Source: Leptidea sinapis | Taxonomy: Eukaryota; Arthropoda; Insecta; Lepidoptera; Pieridae | DNA: 64,000 nucleotides | Reading direction: 5' to 3' | Assembly (NCBI RefSeq): GCF_905404315.1 | Contig: NC_066282.1 | Span: forward strand, 6,906,501 to 6,970,500 | Part shown: positions 20,589 through 33,400 of the stretch, one piece after another | Position numbering within the stretch: the stretch's first letter is position 1 | How the letters are laid out: each line of letters begins with the position of its first letter | The notes under the pieces: generated by a model | Databases searched by the model: none | What the model saw: only the letters and a program-made list of their open reading frames with translations | Told to the model about the DNA's origin: nothing | Position numbers and translations under genes: made by a program

Positions 20589-23400
20589 TTTTTTTTATGG
20601 AATAGCAGGACAAATGAGCGTACGGGTCACCTGGTCTTAAGTGATCACCGCCGCCCACATTCTCTTGCAACACCAGAGGAATCACAAGAGCGTTGCCGGC
20701 CTTTAAGGAAGGTGTACGCGCTTTTTTTGAATGGGTACCTTCAATTTTGTATTAATTACAATTATGTATGTAGTTAGTTTTATCGTCCCGGAAACACCGC
20801 ACAAGGAAGCTCATTCCACAGCTTTGTAGTACGTGGAAGAAAGCTCCTTGAAAACCGCACTGTAGAGGACCGCGACACATCCAGATGGTGGGTATGATAT
20901 CCTAATTTGTGGCGAGTCGTGCGAAGGTGGAATTCGCCGGCAGGAATCAGGTTAAACAGCTCTTTAGAACACTCCCCGTGATAAATACGGTAGAAGACAC
21001 ACAATGAAGCGACGTCTCTACGCAACGCCAAGTGATCCAGCCGTTCACAGAGCACTGGGTCCCCGACAATTCGAGCTGCTCTGCGTTGTACGCGGTCAAA
21101 TGGGTCGAGCTGATACGGGGGTGCGCCAGACCAGACATGACAGCAACACTCCATGTGTGGCCGGACCTGCGCTTTGTAGAGCGCTAGAATGTGGGCCAGC
21201 TTGAAGTATTGCCGTGCTCTATTGATGACGCCCAGCTTCTTCGAAGCCAATTTGGCTTTGCCCTCCAGATGGCCACGGAATTGGCAATCGCTCGATATTT
21301 CGAGACCCAGTATTCCGATACTAAGCGAGGCTATAAGGGAAGTGTTATCGAAGAGCGGTGATACGACAAATGGGGTTTTTTTAGTGGGAAACGCGCAAAC
21401 TTGAGTCTTCTGGGGGTTAAATTGGACAAGGTTTAATTTACCCCTTTCCGCGACTTTCTCACACGCACTGGTCGACGTTTTCCCGAGAGAGAACTGCATG
21501 ACCCGTGTATACGGCATCACCAGTGCTGTCGTCTGCATAGCAATGTATGTTGGAGGTGTCAAACATATCATTGATATGCAGAAGAAACAGCGTGGGAGAT
21601 AGAACACAGCCTTGGAGCACTCCAGCGTTCACGGGCTTAGCATTCGGGCAAAAACCGACGACAACGACTTGAATGCTGCGCCCAGTGAGCAAGCTGGAGG
21701 TCGACTTGCATAGGCTCTCGGGAAGTCCAAATGATGGAAGTTTAGAGAGGAGCGCGTTGTGCCATACACGATCGAAGGCCTTCGCTATATCCAGGCTAAC
21801 TGCCAGGCCTTCCCCCTTGCTTTCAATAGCCGCCACCCATCTATGTGTTAGGTACACCCGAAGATCACCTGCCGACCGTCCATGGCGAAAGCCGTACTGT
21901 CGGTCGTTGGTCAACTGGTGACCCTCTAGGTATACTAAAAGCTGGCGGCTAATTATGCTCTCCATGATTTTGGAGAGCAGGGAGGTAATAGCAATAGGCC
22001 TGTAGTTCGCCGGATCCGAACTGTCTCCTTTTTTTTTTGGATCGGATGGACAAGGGCTGACTTCCATGAGTCAGGGACTACGCCTTTGGAATAAGAGTGC
22101 CGGAATAAACGCGTTAGCACCGGCGTCAACACAGGGGCACACGTTCTAAGCACGATTGGAGAAATGCCATCCGGCCCACTCGACTTCCTGACGTCCAACG
22201 AAAACAGAGCTCGCCTAACAGTTTTCTGTCTGAACAGTACTTCAGGCATAGAGCTCTGACACCGCGGGATGGTCGGCGGTGTTATTTCGTAGTCGTCAAC
22301 AGTTGAGTTGGAGGCGAAAAGAGCGCACAGGAGCTCGGCTTTCTATTTCCTCATAAGAACTTTGCAGTTCGGATCCTTTGTGCCCAGCGCCGCAACCCAA
22401 ATTCGATACGCCTGTTTTTTGCAGTCAGATGCTGCTTTAACTGACGCATCGAACCAGGGCTGTGATCTACCACCGATTGGTACTACAGAGCTTGGTATAA
22501 AAATATCCATGCCCTGCAGTATCAAATCGGCTACTGCTACGGCGCAGGCACTACGATCATCCGAAGGGAAACTACCTTGCCCCAAGGATAGGATGCAAAA
22601 AAGGAACGCATCCTATCCCAACCTGCTGACTTGTAGTACCAAACGCGGCGGATCGCTGGTGGTCTGCGACGTTGGCGTCGGATGGGCACTGCACTCCTGA
22701 CCAGGCAATGGTCGGACGTTCCGAGAGGGGCGTCAACAGAGACCTGGTAACTATCGGGATGTGTAGTCAGCAGAAGATCCAATAATGACGGCATGTGGCT
22801 ATCCACATCCGGGAGCCGCGTTGGCGACTCAACCAATTGGGACAGACCATATACCAATGCAAAATTATGCATAGATCGCCCTGCGTAGTCTGTGGTACGT
22901 GATCCAAGCAATTCGGCATTGTACCCGTTGAAATCACCCAAGACTACGATTTCAGCGGAGGGGATCTGTGCAAGCACGTCTTCAATTGCCGCTTGAACGC
23001 AGCCCATGAGATGATCGGTTTCCGCGTTACCACTATGGGACCTGTAAACACACACATAGATGCGGACGCGGTCCTCTAAATCTACGCGGAGCCAGAGAGT
23101 AGACAGGTCACTACCCTCAAAATTGCCGAGACAAGCAAAAAATTGTGCTCAAATTTTGTACCCGGGGTACGTTAAATGGCCTCCGGTCCTCGACACTAAC
23201 CTATCCGAAACATAGCGGCACTAGGCCGCTACTTCACGCCGGTATTCTGTGCGAGTGCGGTAAGTAACCCGGACGAGTCTGGCCCGATTGTGCTGATGTC
23301 AAAAGACGGTAGCGCGACTCTCCCACTTTCAATAAGCCCGTCGCCTCTTACGATACCCTTACTACCCTATTCTTTTTACGCCCCGGGGATGCACAGTGCA
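20589..23400 (-). mobile_element. LINE D: decayed 2.8-kb non-LTR retrotransposon with endonuclease and RT
   Basis: Read right to left, the minus strand gives an endonuclease part (22537-23055: RIYVCVYRSHSGN, VVLGDFNGYN, and SLLDLLLTTHP with GTSDHCLV), a linker (22343-22585) and the RT. The RT includes RKSSGPDGISPIVLRT, NYRPIAITSLLSKIMES, GFRHGRSAGDL, VSLDIAKAFDRVWH and CYADDSTGDAVY, then the thumb and tail (RRAARIVGDPVLCERLDHLA, LPRTTKLWNELPCAVFPGR). The 3' UTR ends at a T-rich stretch near 20589, complementary to an A-rich tail. The frame is broken at several points (near 21.46-21.6, 21.95-22.06, 22.3 and 22.55 kb) and the endonuclease start is scrambled (23.06-23.40 kb). YADD is intact. The GC content is clearly higher than the surroundings. 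Confidence 0.92.
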
Positions 23401-23539
23401 AAATCTTAAATAGTAAATAAAGAAATATCTTAAAATATGTAATGAAACTATTTTGATAATGTACTTATACATATTATTTCTAAGCGTTCATATTCCTAAA
23501 TATACATCTGGCTAAGTAATAGCGGATTTCTACATTGCT

Positions 23540-23840
23540 TATCCTCTGCAAGTATTTTGTAAGTGATAAAGGCTTGATCCTCTGTCACTGAACTCTGCTA
23601 CGCCACTTAAGAAATACAAAATAAAAAACCTTGAGATAAAAACAAAAACAAATCGTTTGCAACCACTGCTAAGGAAAGAAATGATGCTCTGGGAGAGATT
23701 AAACGACCCAAAAATCTCAATTCTAAAGTCACTGCTTTTGTTATAAGATAAACATAATCTAGTCCCAGGCTGTCTGATCGTTAAAATATTCTTATGGGAT
23801 TTATCAATAGCAGTAAGATTTAAGACCATCGAATTTATTT
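23540..23840 (-). mobile_element. LINE A 3'-terminal fragment
   Basis: AATCTAGTCCCAGGCTGTCTG, and the minus-strand reading KNILTIRQPGTRLC, correspond to the 3' region of LINE A copy 3 (AATCTAGTCCCAGGCTGTCC at 13.28 kb). No catalytic part is present. Confidence 0.65.
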
Positions 23841-24948
23841 ATTGTTAGAGCACTTTCTTGATTGAAGTGTTGATTTATCTCTGTTTCATCAGGTGTCTGT
23901 GGGCTATTGGGTTCATGACCATCATCACTAAACACTAATACTATTATTAATTTTAAAGAAAATCAAAATATTGTTTATAAATTATTATGTGCAGAGCCTT
24001 ATGAAAGCAATCGCGTACATATTTACTCTGCCGTACAAGGTTCATTAGAGTCATTACTTTAATGACCGCTTTCACGCTGCATTATATATTTATTATCTTG
24101 GTCGGGAAACATTAGACACATCATTAGTTGTTCACGGTGAAGTTTCACGTTTAGGACTTTAATTGAAAAGTTTTTTAAATTTATAATAACTTATAGCTAC
24201 TAAGTCATACTTATAAAAAGTAATTGAATTGAAGTTATTTTGCGTAAATCCATTATTATCCACTGTTATGAGTTTCTGAAGTGTAAATTTCTTTAGCATC
24301 GTTGTGATTTCAAAGTCGATGAAACGAAAAAGCGCGACAGTAAAAAGAGACAGATAGGAAAAAAAGAAAAGAGAAATATCTAGTGCACTGCCGATTTCAG
24401 AAGGTTTAATCTATATTTTTTGTAGTCAATACGGTAAATTAATTTTAATATTCAAACTTTAATTTATTCCGTAGTGAGAAATCGAAGTAAGTTTTTTGTC
24501 GTACGAGATGCAGTCACCGACGTGGAATACATTAGTTAGATATATATATATATATGTCACTCTTTCATTTAGTTATTTGGTTTATTTGGTTTATTTCCAT
24601 AGTGTAAAGTCAAATGTCTTAGAGTTAAAAAGTTGAGGCAATCAGCTTAATTATTACGAGTTTTGAGTTTCACAATTTTCTATTTATAATAAAAAAATAA
24701 CGGGTTGCACTAAAGGACTGCCAGAAGAAGTGAAAACTTGAACATTAATGTTGTGCATTTTTTAATATTTTGGAATGGTTCGGAACTAATTTCGGGAATA
24801 AATTAATTAACGGCGAAGTCATAACATTTATGTGCAATAGTACAATAGACAATGAGAACAAAGAAATACAAGTATGACTATCGCCTTAGAAAGAGTTCTC
24901 GCTCATTAGCGTCATTACAAAGCTTAAAAACCAAATTATTAAACTGTG
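23841..24948. other. AT-rich interval, no gene seen
   Basis: It contains a short (TA)n run at about 24539-24556. No coding frame or element was recognised. Confidence 0.5.
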
Positions 24949-25050
24949 AAAATATTTCACGGCTGAGATTCGATCCTTCGACCTCGCGGTGTTTCGTGTT
25001 TTGAATCACAATTATTCAACCACTGGTCCAATGACCGTACATAGTACCTA
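24949..25050 (-). repeat. tRNA-like SINE head (third type)
   Basis: On the minus strand, TTGGACCAGTGG resembles an A box and AGGATCGAATCTC a B box, about 45 bp apart. Between them lies AAAACACGAAACACCGCGAGG. The stems are too poor for a working tRNA, so a decayed tRNA-derived SINE head is more likely. Confidence 0.45.
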
Positions 25051-26721
25051 CGTAGTTGTTATAGCCAAACTATAATTAGTTATAAGTATAAATCTTTCAT
25101 CCATAATTTCGACAACTGTCTTACGAATTTGCAATCAGGCCACGTATCCTGATACGAGTTTAACGAGTTTAAGAGTGGTCAACGCCGGTAAAGAAGTTTT
25201 TACTTCAAAAATATAGGATAATATTAAATTAACGTTACAACACAACGATTGCTACAATGATGTAAAAGAATCGCAAATCATTTGTTGCGGAAAAGTTTCT
25301 AATCGTAGATCGTGAACACAACTCGCACTTCTGGCTTTCGCATACTTTCGCACCGTGAATGTGTAGCCTACCTAAGCAGGTCACCGTGGTCGTAGAGCAC
25401 GTCATCAATCAAGCTACGCGATCGCTACAGCCCGATATATAGCTACAGATTACATATCCATAATTATTAATTTTGTAGCACAGCGTTATGCAGCCTGTTT
25501 ATAAAAATTGTTTAATATTAAATGAAGAAGATATATTGTTCATTTATTTATATTTTAAAGTAAAATTATTTAAAATGTTACTCATTTAATATGAGCATTA
25601 ATTGTAGAGATAACATATTTTTCGGTTTGTTTTTATTAATAAATAGCTGCTGCTGCCCCCCCTCCAATGTCGCGTAGACGCTGTAATCAGCAAAACACTA
25701 TGTCTGTATCATGTGTGAAAATAATAATATATAAAATTATATTTGGTAGTTTTTGCATTTTGCCCGGATACACTTACATACAAGTAGACTGACATTCTGT
25801 AATCTACTTTTTAACTTTGATATGGTTAGTGTACACATCAAGTGTTCTAATAAAATTAATTTTATTTATATATTTTTTTTTTAAATATCGGCTCATGGTA
25901 TGAAAACTAGGATGACATAATAGAATATGATTAATATAATATTTTGCACTAACGCTATTAAATATTGTTGTACGGTTTACGTATTACTTAATGGACTGTA
26001 TTAGGTCGCTACTAGATAGAGCATAACTGTGCTAATTTTAACTATGATTTTATTAAAATACTGCTAAATTAAGTCTATATATGAGCTGATGTAATGAAAG
26101 AAAGCAATCGGTCGCTGCTGTGAGTGAACTGCTTGCCGCAGTGCGGCCGGCACAACGGCCGACTTACGCGGTTCAGATTCCTGATCGAACGAACAGCTAA
26201 TCAACCTAAAAATAATTATTTGTTCGATGCTCGAAGAATTGTTATAAATATAACCTGTTGGAATACAGAAAAAAAGTCACGTGGCTTCATGGTATTAACT
26301 GTATTCTAATAGTAACCTATATTTGATATTCTATAAAAGGGCAAATGAACCAACGAACGTCTAACAGCACAATATAACATTAATTAATTTAACACAATCT
26401 TATTATCATAACGTGAGTCAAATCCGCAATCAGAGATAAAGGATTTACTGTTTATAATCCGGTTCTATTAGGATCCCTGCGAATTATATCGGATATCAAA
26501 CAAATTACAAAGTTCAAATGGAATATTAATTCATTCCAGCATTACTTCATCGCTTCTGTTTTAGTAACGTGGTTCCATGTAAAATAAACGCGTTCGGTTA
26601 AAAATAGTTGTTCAAATTATACTCAATTGCTTTTATTGTTACTAAATTTTAATATTTATAAAAATAGATAAACCAAAGCATTGAAGCAATTACATAATTA
26701 AGACATAAGCAATTATAAAAA
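25051..26721. other. AT-rich interval, no gene seen
   Basis: A slightly GC-richer stretch at 25320-25440 (GCACGTCATCAATCAAGCTA) is unassigned. A 61-codon frame at 26124-26309 lacks support. Confidence 0.45.
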
Positions 26722-26836
26722 CATCAGTGGGAGGCTCCTTTGCACCGGATGCTGGCTAGATTATGGGTACCACAACGGTACCTATTTCTGCCGTGAAGCA
26801 GTAATGTGTAAGCATTATTGTGTTTCGGTTACCTAG
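26722..26836 (-). repeat. SINE-like repeat M, 3' end only
   Basis: CAGTGGGAGGCTCCTTTGCA, CTGGCTAGATTATGGGTACC and GCAGTAATGTGTAAGCATTA are retained. The rest of the unit is missing. Confidence 0.85.
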
Positions 26837-28149
26837 TGCTTAATATCCCGAGTGTTTGTAAGCGACAAAAATAAAAAGTTATACAATCATAATCTGCGTT
26901 TTAATAGTCGTACTTATTGGTTTCATATGAAAAATACGCCCGTATAATTCAAATATAATATTATTTTCTTTCAACGTCAAGGTATTTCGTACATTTTATT
27001 TATATCAATTTATATTAATGATATGACTATGAATTTTTGACCAGACGCTAGAATGAAGTATTCAAAAAAAATCTCCGTAGCAAAGTCTGCTTGAAATAAA
27101 ACCATAACATTTCATCTGAATTTCGTCGTACCTGTTACTGCAGACCGGAGCACATTATGGCGAGTGCCTTTACTGGATATTTCCTGTACATTTTTAATAT
27201 CAACTCTTGGAACTGGACCTAGTTATGTCCACGACTGTGGTGAATGTAACATGATCTAGTTGTTGCACGAATATGATGTAAAGATACTTCTGTTGGTACG
27301 AACATTTTAAAAATCTGGTGTTCATGTTCAATCTACATGCAGGAGGGTCTGACATCTGTCATCTTGTACTATTGATTTTTTTTAAATCAACACGAAATGG
27401 TTACTATACTACTAAAATATAGTAATTTAATAAGTGTTATAGATTAGTTTAATACCTTAAATAATTAAAAATAATTATTATCACATAAACCATTTTATAT
27501 ATCTACCCCTAAGTGCTTTTTTCATGGTGCTTTGAACCGGATTTTGTTTCGTTTAAGCTAAGCATGGAGGTTATAACCAATCAATGTAAGCGTTGATACA
27601 AGTTGTATCAAGGCTTACGTGTTTGAAATTAGTTATTTATTATCAATATTATGTAGCAATAAACTTTTTTTTCTATACAACTCATAGAAAAGTATCCATT
27701 TAAATGATTTTAAAACATTTTTCCACGAATAAGTTAAGTACGTGTAAGTCGATAACTATCAACTAAGATTATAAATAATCCCAAAAAATAATTTTGTATT
27801 TGTACATATTAAATTTGCGAAATATTATTTGAAATAATTATTTATTTACATATATTTGGCTAATATATTTTACATGTATAGTTAAGGTTTAATCTCTAAC
27901 ATCCGACAATATTGCATAACAATTTGATGAATGACCGAGGCGATAGATAATCTATTAAAAAATAAGAGAAAAGAAGTAAGAGACACGAAAATTTAAAATA
28001 TATTATTATGTGTTAATAATATTTCAATTTATATTTATCATACAGTCGTTTTATTAAAAAATAAAGCTTCCTAAATATTATGAAAAAAATTTTAACAAAT
28101 TTTAACAACCGAATTTAAAAACACTATTCCAAAACAATAGATATAATGT
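26837..28149. other. AT-rich interval, no gene seen
   Basis: Apart from the short repeat at 27162-27214 (listed separately), no feature is seen. Confidence 0.45.
27162..27214 (+). repeat. Short dispersed repeat shared with 43373-43427
   Basis: GAGTGCCTTTACTGGATATT, then TTAATATCAACTCTTGGAAC, matches GAGTATGCCTTTACTGGATA...TTAATATCAACTCTGGCAAC in the same orientation. Confidence 0.7.
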
Positions 28150-28445
28150 GCACTAAAAAGTAGAAAAATAATTGCGTATTTTTATACAATGTAATTAATA
28201 TTAATCTAATTCTATTTACGATTTTTGTTATTTTTGTAATCGGTGTCCTTCCGCCGCGATCCGCTCTCGCCTCTCGCCTCCTCACGACTCAAGCACATCT
28301 CACCTATAACTTTGTATGTAGTTACAAACCTATCTTGGATGACACCGACTCCAAAAATTACAATAATCGTAACTAGTAATTTGATTAATTAATTAGATTG
28401 TATAAAAATACGCCATTATTTTATTTTATTTTATGATTTTTAGTG
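28150..28445. mobile_element. MITE-1 family, longer member with a GC-rich core
   Basis: The left end GCACTAAAAAGTAGAAAAAT and the right end (complement CACTAAAAATCATAAAATAA), with AATTGCGTATT and ATACAATSTAATTAAT on both arms, match the 124-bp member at 7993-8116. The centre holds about 130 bp with a second inverted pair (TTTTTGTAATCGGTGTCC against GGATGACACCGACTCC) around a CG-rich stretch CCGCCGCGATCCGCTCTCGC. Confidence 0.8.
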
Positions 28446-28779
28446 AATTTGAGGTACACTAACTAACAATTTGTCTAAATATGTGTAGATATACTAAATT
28501 TTTCAATGCAGCACTGAACACAAGTGCTTTGCAAGTTGATTACAGACAGAAATTCTGCCACAGATCGCACCCTTACAGCAAGTCGTTAAGGAGTCCCATT
28601 GATCATCATATTCGACTACGACAATTACTTGGCTATAACTATGTTATGGTAGATGACTTAAATATCCGGATAGTAAAAAAAAGATTCGGCCGAGTATCGT
28701 TAATTTGATCCTAAGAATTGAAGAGTTCCGTTACTTTGTCATGGATTTCGTAATCAGAACCTAACCAAACTATCACCAA

Positions 28780-29117
28780 ACTGTTTTTGAAGTATATCCT
28801 TTCCAATAAAAAAAGAATCATCGTAATCGGTTGGGGCGATATTGAGTTATTCGTAAATTTATCATCCACTTTGCTATACGTATGTATAGAACATTTAAGA
28901 CTATTATGGTTTTCTCATGAATGCCAGTGTCAGATCTGGACCAAATGGGTGGGACCACACGGACACGGACAATCGGACCACACGGGAAGCACCAGCTTTT
29001 AAATAAAAAAAGAATTATCGAAATCGGTTCACCGAGTCGAAAGTTTTGAGGTAACAAACATAAAAAAGGAACATACCGACGAATTGAGAACCTCCTCCTT
29101 TTTTGAAGTCGGTTAAA
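28780..29117 (+). repeat. Dispersed repeat ending CTCCTCCTTTTTTGAAGTCGG
   Basis: It includes AAAAAAAGAATCATCGTAATCGG, GTCAGATCTGGACCAAATGG, a near-duplicate GGGACCACACGG/CGGACCACACGG, ATTATCGAAATCGG, and the end GAGAACCTCCTCCTTTTTTG followed by AAGTCGGTTAAAAA. Similar ends are at 41400-41430 and 62305-62335. I know this end as a common lepidopteran repeat but cannot assign a superfamily. Confidence 0.65.
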
Positions 29118-29424
29118 AAGTTAATGTGAATAATTTGATACTTATACCAAAGTACCAATTTGACTGTCTGTTTGGCTGTATATTTTAGCTAACTGAATTT
29201 GCTGGACAGCACATTCACTGGCGGATAGAATGGATAAGGATACTTTCATTTTAATAAATGTGTTACGGTTCTGCAGAAATAAATTCAATTCTATGAAACA
29301 TAAATCCGTCTATATCAGATTGTCTTCCAAGGTAAAATGCGAGTACAGCAATCAGATTATATCATAAGAAATAGAAATCGTACTAAAGCACCGTTTCAAT
29401 TCCACTCTGTTTTCGGTTTTCCGC

Positions 29425-29800
29425 AATCATCATCATCAGCCGGAAGACGTCCACACCTAGACAAAAGGCCTCCCCCAAAGATCACCACGACGATCGGTCC
29501 TGCGCTGCCCTCGTCCAGCGATCTTGACCAGATCGTCGGTCGATCTTGTGGTCCTACCAACACTGCGTTTTCCAGTACGTGGTCGCCATTCGAGGACTTT
29601 CTTGCCCCACCGGTCATCTGTTCGTCGAACTATGTGCACTGCCCACTGCCACTTCAGTTTCTCAATCATTTGGACTGTCAGTGACTGTGGTTCTTCTTAC
29701 GGATCTCCTCATTTCTGATTCGATCTCGCAGGGAAACTCCGAGAATAGCCCTCTCCATTGCGCCGTGAGCGATTCCGCAATCATATGTGCGTTTATTCCA
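29425..29800 (-). mobile_element. RTE-type LINE, 3'-terminal fragment with GAT tail
   Basis: A minus-strand 70-codon frame (29457-29669) reads IEKLKWQWAVHIVRRTDDRW, then GKKVLEWRPRTGKRSVGR and DDLVKIAGRGQRRTDRRGDL. This is the C-terminus of the RTE-type reverse transcriptase family. The element ends in the complement of a short GAT run (ATCATCATCAGCCGG). No catalytic domain remains. Confidence 0.88.
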
Positions 29801-29982
29801 CACTTCTGCTAAGACATTTAAAGTTTGTGCGTAAAATTGGCTCTAGTATGCCCTATGCAACTCGCAGTGGGCATACTAGCGCTTGAACCCAGGTTCCTTT
29901 AAAGCAAAATAAGCGCATATTCGACGTCGAGTTACATAAAATAACCCATGAATGCCTTAAACATTAACATCCTTATAGACTG

Positions 29983-30085
29983 GTAACAGTCTTTGGATTC
30001 CTCCTGACGTTCCAAGAGAACTTAGCCGATGGTGATCATTTATCACCAAGTAACCTCCGGTATGATCTGTTCTTCTATTGAAGAA
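29983..30085 (+). mobile_element. LINE D 3' UTR fragment
   Basis: GGATTCCTCCTGACGTTCCA, then GTGATCATTTATCACCAAGT and GATCTGTTCTTCTATTGAA, parallels the plus-strand LINE D tail at 42.19-42.32 kb. Confidence 0.6.
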
Positions 30086-30318
30086 TGAAATGAAAAAACG
30101 CTGACCGAAATGACTCTTAATAGCCTCAATAAAACACCAACGCAACACCTTAGGGAACAACTTGAAACATAACAGGGATTCCGATTATGTTGTTACCGTA
30201 ATTGAGTGGAATAAAACACATTCACGAAATACCCGAGAAACATAAGAAATATAGAGGCAATGTGCAAAGTCATAAAACCTTTATATATTTATTCGAAGCT
30301 CGTTCTGATAAGGAGATA

Positions 30319-30327
30319 CTGGGTGAT
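30319..30327. repeat. LINE F target site duplication, 3' side
   Basis: CTGGGTGAT directly abuts the (GGTAT)n tail and matches 35957-35965. Confidence 0.75.
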
Positions 30328-30350
30328 GGTATGGTATGGTATGGTATAGG
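30328..30350 (-). repeat. LINE F pentanucleotide tail
   Basis: On the plus strand GGTAT is repeated about four times and then runs into AGGGCTCCTG. On the element strand this is a TACCA-type tail, replacing the poly-A seen in many LINEs. Confidence 0.85.
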
Positions 30351-30410
30351 GCTCCTGTTTCCGCAATTAAACCACTAGCATGGGTCCATTTTGCGTGCAG
30401 TAATGGCCGG

Positions 30411-33400
30411 TTACTCCAACCAGCCCAGCTCCTTCCAGAAGTTCAGAACATTCCTGGGGTGTTCACAGACTTCTTGGAGCGACCTTGTACTGGTTAAGGT
30501 TTTTGCCCGTTGGTTGGCCACCCCCGCACATTCCAGGATTACGTGAGCGACCGTTTCGTCTTCGGTCAGACAACCTCTGCACTTAGGGCTGTCCGTTACG
30601 CCGATTGTGAAAAGGTGTTTGTTTAGTGATGTGTGACCCGTTAGGGTGCCCACCATTATACGGATGTCATGTCTGTTGAGGCTCATAAGTCTACGTGTCA
30701 GTTTGGGCGATAGTGCAGGTATCGCCACCTTCGACTGTCTACAGCTTGAGACATTCATCCATCGGGTGTTGTGTAGGTCGTTGGTGAGAGAGCGTATCCA
30801 TGAGCGCATTTGGCTGAAGGGCAGTGGCAGAAGTGGCAATGGACCAGACACTGTATTTGCCGATGCCCGCCTCGCAAGCTCATCCGCTGCATCATTACCC
30901 AACGAACCACTATGTCCCTTGATCCATTGCAGAGTTACCTGGTTATAAGAGGCAACTTGCTCCAGGGTTTGGTGACATTCGTGTATTAGTGCTGAGTTGT
31001 GTGTGGTACCCTTCAGCGCTGTTAGTACCGCCATACTGTCAGAAAGAAATCTGATGTTGTGGCCATGTACCTTTCTTCTTAATATAGCGCTGGCGGCTTC
31101 CTTGATGGCTACGCACTCATATTGGAAGATGGAGCTGTGTGTGCCGAAGGGTATGGAAATGTTTATGTTTAGTTCCTGTGAGAATATGCCGGCACCAGTT
31201 CCAGTAGCCATTTTCGAGCCGTCTGTGTAAATTCTTAATTCGTTTACACCCGACTGGTCAGCATCTTTCTCATATAGCTGTATGTGATAGTTTTTATGGA
31301 AGGTATTTGTTTTAGTTATCTTATCACATGGTGCCTCACAGAGTGGATAATCCTTTGTTACCGTATTCCAGAGCTTATCTGTTAGGCCGTCTTCATTCTT
31401 CCATACACCCAACAGCTTTAGACGTAGAGTCGCCATTGTCGCTTCTTGTTGAAAGTGTATGTCGAGTGGTGTTAGCCTTAGAATAGTTTCAAGGGCCGAG
31501 GAAGGCGTGGTGCGCATGCATCCTGTTATGGCTGTGCAGGCCAGCCGCTGGAAACGCTGCAGCTTGGTTTGTACTGTCACAAGCTCTGTCCTGGGCCACC
31601 ACGCTATTGCTCCGTAGGAGATAATTGGTCTGATGACTGCTGTATAGAGCCATCTGCTTATCTTTGGAGCAAGACCCCAGGTTCTGCCTATGAGTCTTCT
31701 GCACTGCCAAAAGATGATGCATGCTTTTTCCAGCTTGTTTTCAAGGTGTTTGTTCCAAAGCAACTTACTATCCAGTATAACCTCCAGGTATTTAACTTCT
31801 TTAGTAAGGCTTAGTTCAGTGTTGAACAGCTTTGGTAATGTTAGATTACCAAGGCTGCGTTTGTTAGTGAATAGTATTAGTTCCGTCTTTGACGGATTAG
31901 CTGTGAGTTTGTGTTGCGCGCACCATTCTTCCAAAATCTTAAAAGCAGATCTCATGAGGCTACATAAGACGTTCTCGACTGGTCCTGTTATTAGAATGGC
32001 GAGGTCGTCAGCATAGCCCAACGTGTACAGTTTCTTTTTTTTTAGCCTTGTGATGAGCTCATCTACCACAAGGTTCCAGAGCAGCGGCGAGAGTACCCCT
32101 CCTTGTGGGCAGCCCGTTGCCACCACACATCTAGTACTGGTGTTCACAGTAAATCGTATCGCCCTATGCCTCAACATGCTGTCTATCCACCCGGCAATTG
32201 TAGGATCTACATTATGAGCGGCTAGCGCTCGGCCTATGCTAGTGAAAGGGGTTTTGTCGAAGGCGCCTTGGATATCAATAAAAGCACCTAAGGTTGATTG
32301 TTTACGTGATAATCCTTTCATTGCGAGAGATGTTACGCAATAGAGTGCGGATTCGGTTGATCTGCCCTGAGTATAGGCGTGTTGGTTGTCATGTAGCGGT
32401 TTTTGTATGAGGGCATTTTCCCTAATATCTCTATCGCAGAGTCTCTCTAGAGTCTTCAACAAAAATGATGTGAGACTGATTGGCCTGTACGATTTGGGAT
32501 TTGTGTAATCACTTTTGCTGGGCTTAGGGATAAATACCACTTTTACCTCCCTCCACTGGAGCGGTATGTATTTGTAGGCCAGGCATGCCCTATAGATAGC
32601 AGTTAAATGCGCTGCTAGCGGCCCCATTCTCTTCCTTTCGCGGATGCGCCTCTTGAAACGATATTGGGCCTGTTTATATGCATCCCAGTCGTCTGGTGCC
32701 TGAGTATTTTTGGCTCTGTTGAACAGCTTCCTTACTTTGCAGCGCAGCCTATCTAACTCTGGACCCCACCACACACTTTTGTCGATTGAGTTGGGCTTTG
32801 TCGAAGTAAGAGGACACGTCTGTTCATAGCTGTTGATAAGTGTTTGAGTTATGTTAGTTACATGAGTTTCTATACCTGCGGTACCGTTATAATCGTCTGG
32901 TAGGGAAATGGCCATAAGCTCATTTCTCACCAATCTGTCGTATTTGGTGCGGTCCGTTTTGCGCGGGTTCCGCCTGGCAGGGCAGGTTTGATGTTTAAGC
33001 GAAGGTTGAACCATATCCATCTGTGATCCGAGCATGAAGGTTCGTCTGACACGTGCCAGTCATTGACGAGAGAAGAGACATGGTCGGTTGCCAGTGTTAG
33101 GTCGATTATAGTTTGGGCTCGCGCCGTAACGTAGGTAGGCTCGGAGCCCCTGTTAAGTATATTAAGGTTAGTTGAGAAAAGGTATGTAAGTAAGTCCTCA
33201 CCTCTTTTATTGGTATTTTGGCTGCCCCAGATGGTGTGATGTGCGTTGGAGTCAGCGGAGATGATTAGTTCCAGCCTCTCTGTCTCGCAGTAGCTGACTA
33301 GCGCGGTGAGCTCCGGTGTTGGTACCTCCTCTTCCCCCGCAAAATAGACCGACGCTATGACCACGTCTGATAGGCCTAGGCGGTCATCTGCCTGGAGCTT

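Noticed and set aside
28481..28708. A 75-codon plus-strand frame as a gene
   Set aside because: No motif, and it sits among repeats next to a MITE.
29337..29684. A 115-codon plus-strand frame as a gene
   Set aside because: It is antisense to the RTE C-terminus, which has the recognisable protein motifs.
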